From NCBI GenBank assembly GCA_964561135.1, contig CAZLOB010000055.1, forward strand, positions 1 through 20,291: a stretch of DNA of 20,291 nucleotides. Reading direction: 5' to 3'. The notes under the pieces are model-generated. The model searched no databases and was not told the DNA's origin. It saw only the letters and a list, made by a program, of their open reading frames with translations. A program made the translations under genes and the position numbers. Source of the stretch: JANXDG01 sp964561135 (lineage in GTDB: Bacteria; Elusimicrobiota; Endomicrobiia; DTEH01). Below, piece after piece: positions 18,069 to 20,291 of the stretch; position 1 is the stretch's first letter; each line of letters begins with the position of its first letter.

Positions 18069-18845
18069 TTACCATCCTATAACAAAACCTGTTGAAATTA
18101 TTAAGTTATTACAACCAATTGATTTTACAACGCTCAAATTTATCGATTCGTTTTTCGTTAAATAAATCCTATTTGATAAAAAAATTTGTGTAATAGTTTC
18201 TTCTCCTGATACTGTATAAAAATTCGTTTTATCCATCAAAGAAGAGTTTCGATACACAAGTTCACCACCACAGTGTATTTCAACTAGCCTTAAAAAAATT
18301 CTTGAAAAATCTATTCCACAAGAAATGTACGTATTAAACAATTCCACATCAACATCATATTTATTATCACTAGAAACATAACAATTAAACTTGTGTTTCT
18401 CAAAGAATGTTTTACCAAAAATTTCTATCCCAATTGAAAACAAAGTCAAAGGAAATAATGAATAACTTAATCCTAAACCACCACACCAACCGTATTCTGT
18501 TGTAACCAATCTGTGGAATTCGTTAAATTTAACAGTTTGTGACGGAATTAAATGAAAATACAAACTATACCAGATTTTATTAAAAGGTTTTGTTTCAAAA
18601 GAACAAAAAACATTGTTCGATAAAGATTCAATACGATATTCTTTGTAAATTTTGTCAAAATATTTATATTGATTACCTTCAAGATCAACCAAAATTTCTT
18701 CTTTTTCTATTGATTGTAAAAGAACTTTAGCTTGTGTATATTTGTAACCAAATATAAACTTGTATTTTTTATCAAACACACCTTCGTGTGTAAACAATGA
18801 AGATACATAAATAAATAATATTACAAAATAATTTTTTTTCATCAA
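18069..18845 (-). CDS. Putative outer-membrane beta-barrel protein of unknown function
   Basis: I do not recognise this 258-residue product. It starts with a likely signal peptide (MMKKNYFVILFIYVSSLFTH), followed by many short alternating polar/aromatic strands such as 'KIWYSLYFHLIPS', 'GGLGLSYSLFPLTLFSIGIE' and FLSNRIYLT. It ends 'LIISTGFVIGW', the C-terminal aromatic typical of outer-membrane barrels. Six Cys residues are odd for that class. The gene lies between 5S rRNA and rplJ. Its ATG is about 15 nt after the 5S 3' end, with only the purine-rich 5S end (AGGAAAGG) as a possible SD, and the gap to rplJ is 6 nt, so co-transcription with rRNA and the r-protein run is likely. A second in-frame ATG follows at once. 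Confidence 0.75.
   Translation of the reverse strand: MMKKNYFVILFIYVSSLFTHEGVFDKKYKFIFGYKYTQAKVLLQSIEKEEILVDLEGNQYKYFDKIYKEYRIESLSNNVFCSFETKPFNKIWYSLYFHLIPSQTVKFNEFHRLVTTEYGWCGGLGLSYSLFPLTLFSIGIEIFGKTFFEKHKFNCYVSSDNKYDVDVELFNTYISCGIDFSRIFLRLVEIHCGGELVYRNSSLMDKTNFYTVSGEETITQIFLSNRIYLTKNESINLSVVKSIGCNNLIISTGFVIGW
18072..18077 (-). promoter_or_regulatory. Shine-Dalgarno of rplJ inside the preceding gene
   Basis: GGATGG lies in the last sense codons of the putative barrel gene, nine nt before the rplJ ATG. Ribosomes that finish the barrel gene would therefore be placed at the rplJ start. No L10-binding leader of the E. coli type fits in the 6-nt gap. Confidence 0.6.
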
Positions 18846-18860
18846 AACAATATTATGCCT

Positions 18861-18982
18861 TTCCTGGCAACGACCTACTCTCCCAACCGCGAGTTAGCGG
18901 TAAGTACCATCGGCCCTGACGAGCTTAACTTCTGGGTTCGGAATGTTACCAGGTGTTTCCTCGTCGGTATAGTCACCAGGAA
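18861..18982 (-). rRNA. rrf: 5S ribosomal RNA
   Basis: The ends pair as UUCCUGG/CCAGGAA, and the pairing can extend further outward (18857-18986). Between them lie the 5S landmarks: 'CCGAACCCAGAAGUUAAGC', 'GGGCCGAUGGUA' and 'UUGGGAGAGUAGGUC'. The length is about 122 nt depending on how the ends are processed. It lies about 35 nt after the 23S 3' end in the same orientation. No terminator follows: a protein gene begins about 15 nt downstream. Confidence 0.95.
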
Positions 18983-19017
18983 AGGCACTGTTTCCTTATC
19001 GAAAAGATAGAATCAAA

Positions 19018-20027
<1,010 letters not shown>

Positions 20028-20070
20028 CACCTTATATCCCTGTATTTCTACAGGGGGTGGACTCTATCTT
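20028..20070 (-). other. Group I intron catalytic core elements P7 (3' strand), P9 and omega-G
   Basis: Read on the minus strand, AAGAUAGAGUCC (20070-20059) is the J8/7 and P7 3' strand. A few pyrimidines lead to a perfect 7-bp P9 stem with a GAAA tetraloop (20055-20038). AUAUAAGGU and the terminal G (20028) follow, then the exon. The 3'-terminal UAAGGU repeats the hexamer expected at the end of the 5' exon (E. coli 1926-1931). Confidence 0.85.
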
Positions 20071-20291
20071 TATCCTGTTAACCTTTCTATTCATCTGCGA
20101 AGCTATTTTTGATATTTCGTTAAATCCTTCAATTGTAAGATGTCTTCCTTCAGCCATCAGTTTAACTACATACGCAAATTTTTTAAACTCAACATTCTTT
20201 TTAGATTTAAGCGGGTGTCTCTCAAAAAACGGTACCACAACATTCAAGAGATTTTCTAATTTTCTTATTCTTAAACAATACCTATCATCTT
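20032..20291 (-). CDS. LAGLIDADG homing endonuclease, C-terminal part
   Basis: The open frame enters from the right edge with no start in view and runs 85 codons to TAA at 20034-20032. It reads 'LRIRKLENLLNVVVPFFERH', PLKSKKNVEFKKFAYVVKLM, 'HLTIEGFNEISKIASQMNRK'. The 'IPFFE-hPL-tKK--F--F--v--lm--g-HLT-eG' pattern is the C-terminal signature of single-motif, rRNA-intron LAGLIDADG enzymes of the I-CreI type. Such enzymes cut intronless 23S genes at the insertion site and drive intron homing. The catalytic LAGLIDADG helix is outside the window. The last 15 or so codons (IKIESTPCRNTGI) are read from the conserved intron core (P7 3' strand and P9), so this tail is probably not functional protein sequence. 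Confidence 0.9.
   Translation of the reverse strand, partial: DDRYCLRIRKLENLLNVVVPFFERHPLKSKKNVEFKKFAYVVKLMAEGRHLTIEGFNEISKIASQMNRKVNRIKIESTPCRNTGI

Larger units (their letters stand above)
20028..20291 (-). mobile_element. Group I intron in 23S rRNA at position 1931, 3' part
   Basis: 23S sequence stops abruptly at A1932 (E. coli numbering). The base before it is G (20028), as required of the terminal omega-G of a group I intron. Just upstream are a P7 3' strand with the classic S-type sequence AAGAUAGAGUCC (20070-20059) and a P9 hairpin CCCUGUA-GAAA-UACAGGG (20055-20038). The rest of the visible intron encodes a LAGLIDADG protein. L1931 is a known insertion site; as I recall, introns with LAGLIDADG genes occur there in Thermotoga, Simkania and Synechococcus. 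The P1-P7 5' parts, guide sequence and 5' splice site lie beyond the window. Confidence 0.9.

Noticed and set aside
20028..20036. Intron insertion at 1925 rather than 1931, with UAAGGU as exon
   Set aside because: The intron would then end in A rather than G, and the exon would carry an extra G in a nearly invariant 23S segment.

Overview
The window comes from an AT-rich bacterial chromosome whose rRNA is visibly much richer in G+C than its protein genes, a contrast typical of thermophiles. A Gram-negative cell plan is suggested, not proven, by a signal-peptide protein that looks like an outer-membrane beta-barrel. RpoB carries the long helical insertion before the 'SGRHGNKG' motif and RpoC a long trigger-loop insertion, both common in Gram-negative phyla. 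A fragment at the left edge resembles the MXAN_6640-type secreted metalloproteases that I associate with FCB and WOR-3-like candidate phyla. The taxon remains a guess.

Every supported gene is on the minus strand, so the window reads from right to left. At the right edge is the 3' part of a group I intron that encodes the C-terminal half of a LAGLIDADG homing endonuclease. The intron interrupts 23S rRNA at the position equivalent to E. coli 1931. The 23S 3' exon follows, then 5S rRNA after a spacer of about 35 nt, then a putative outer-membrane protein gene whose start lies about 15 nt past 5S. Six nt later begins a continuous run: rplJ-rplL-rpoB-rpoC-rpsL-rpsG-fusA-tRNA-Thr(GGU)-tuf-rpsJ-rplC-rplD-rplW-rplB. 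No gap between neighbours exceeds about 65 nt and I see no intrinsic terminator from 5S to rplB, so rRNA, RNA polymerase, elongation factors and ribosomal proteins may share transcripts. Shine-Dalgarno sequences (GAGGTG, GGAGG and variants) precede nearly all genes.

The gene order departs from the usual pattern at both ends. rplK and rplA are not upstream of rplJ; 5S and the barrel gene stand there instead. The S10 cluster stops after rplB; in place of rpsS-rplV-rpsC there is a decayed metalloprotease gene broken into three reading-frame segments.

The most notable points are the L1931 intron with its coding-core overlap, an EF-Tu whose switch I lacks the RGITI consensus, an RpoB with Gly at the rifampicin-site His (E. 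coli 526), large lineage-specific insertions in RpoB and RpoC, a tRNA that abuts the fusA stop codon, and the fusion of an rRNA operon to the rpoBC-str-S10 run.
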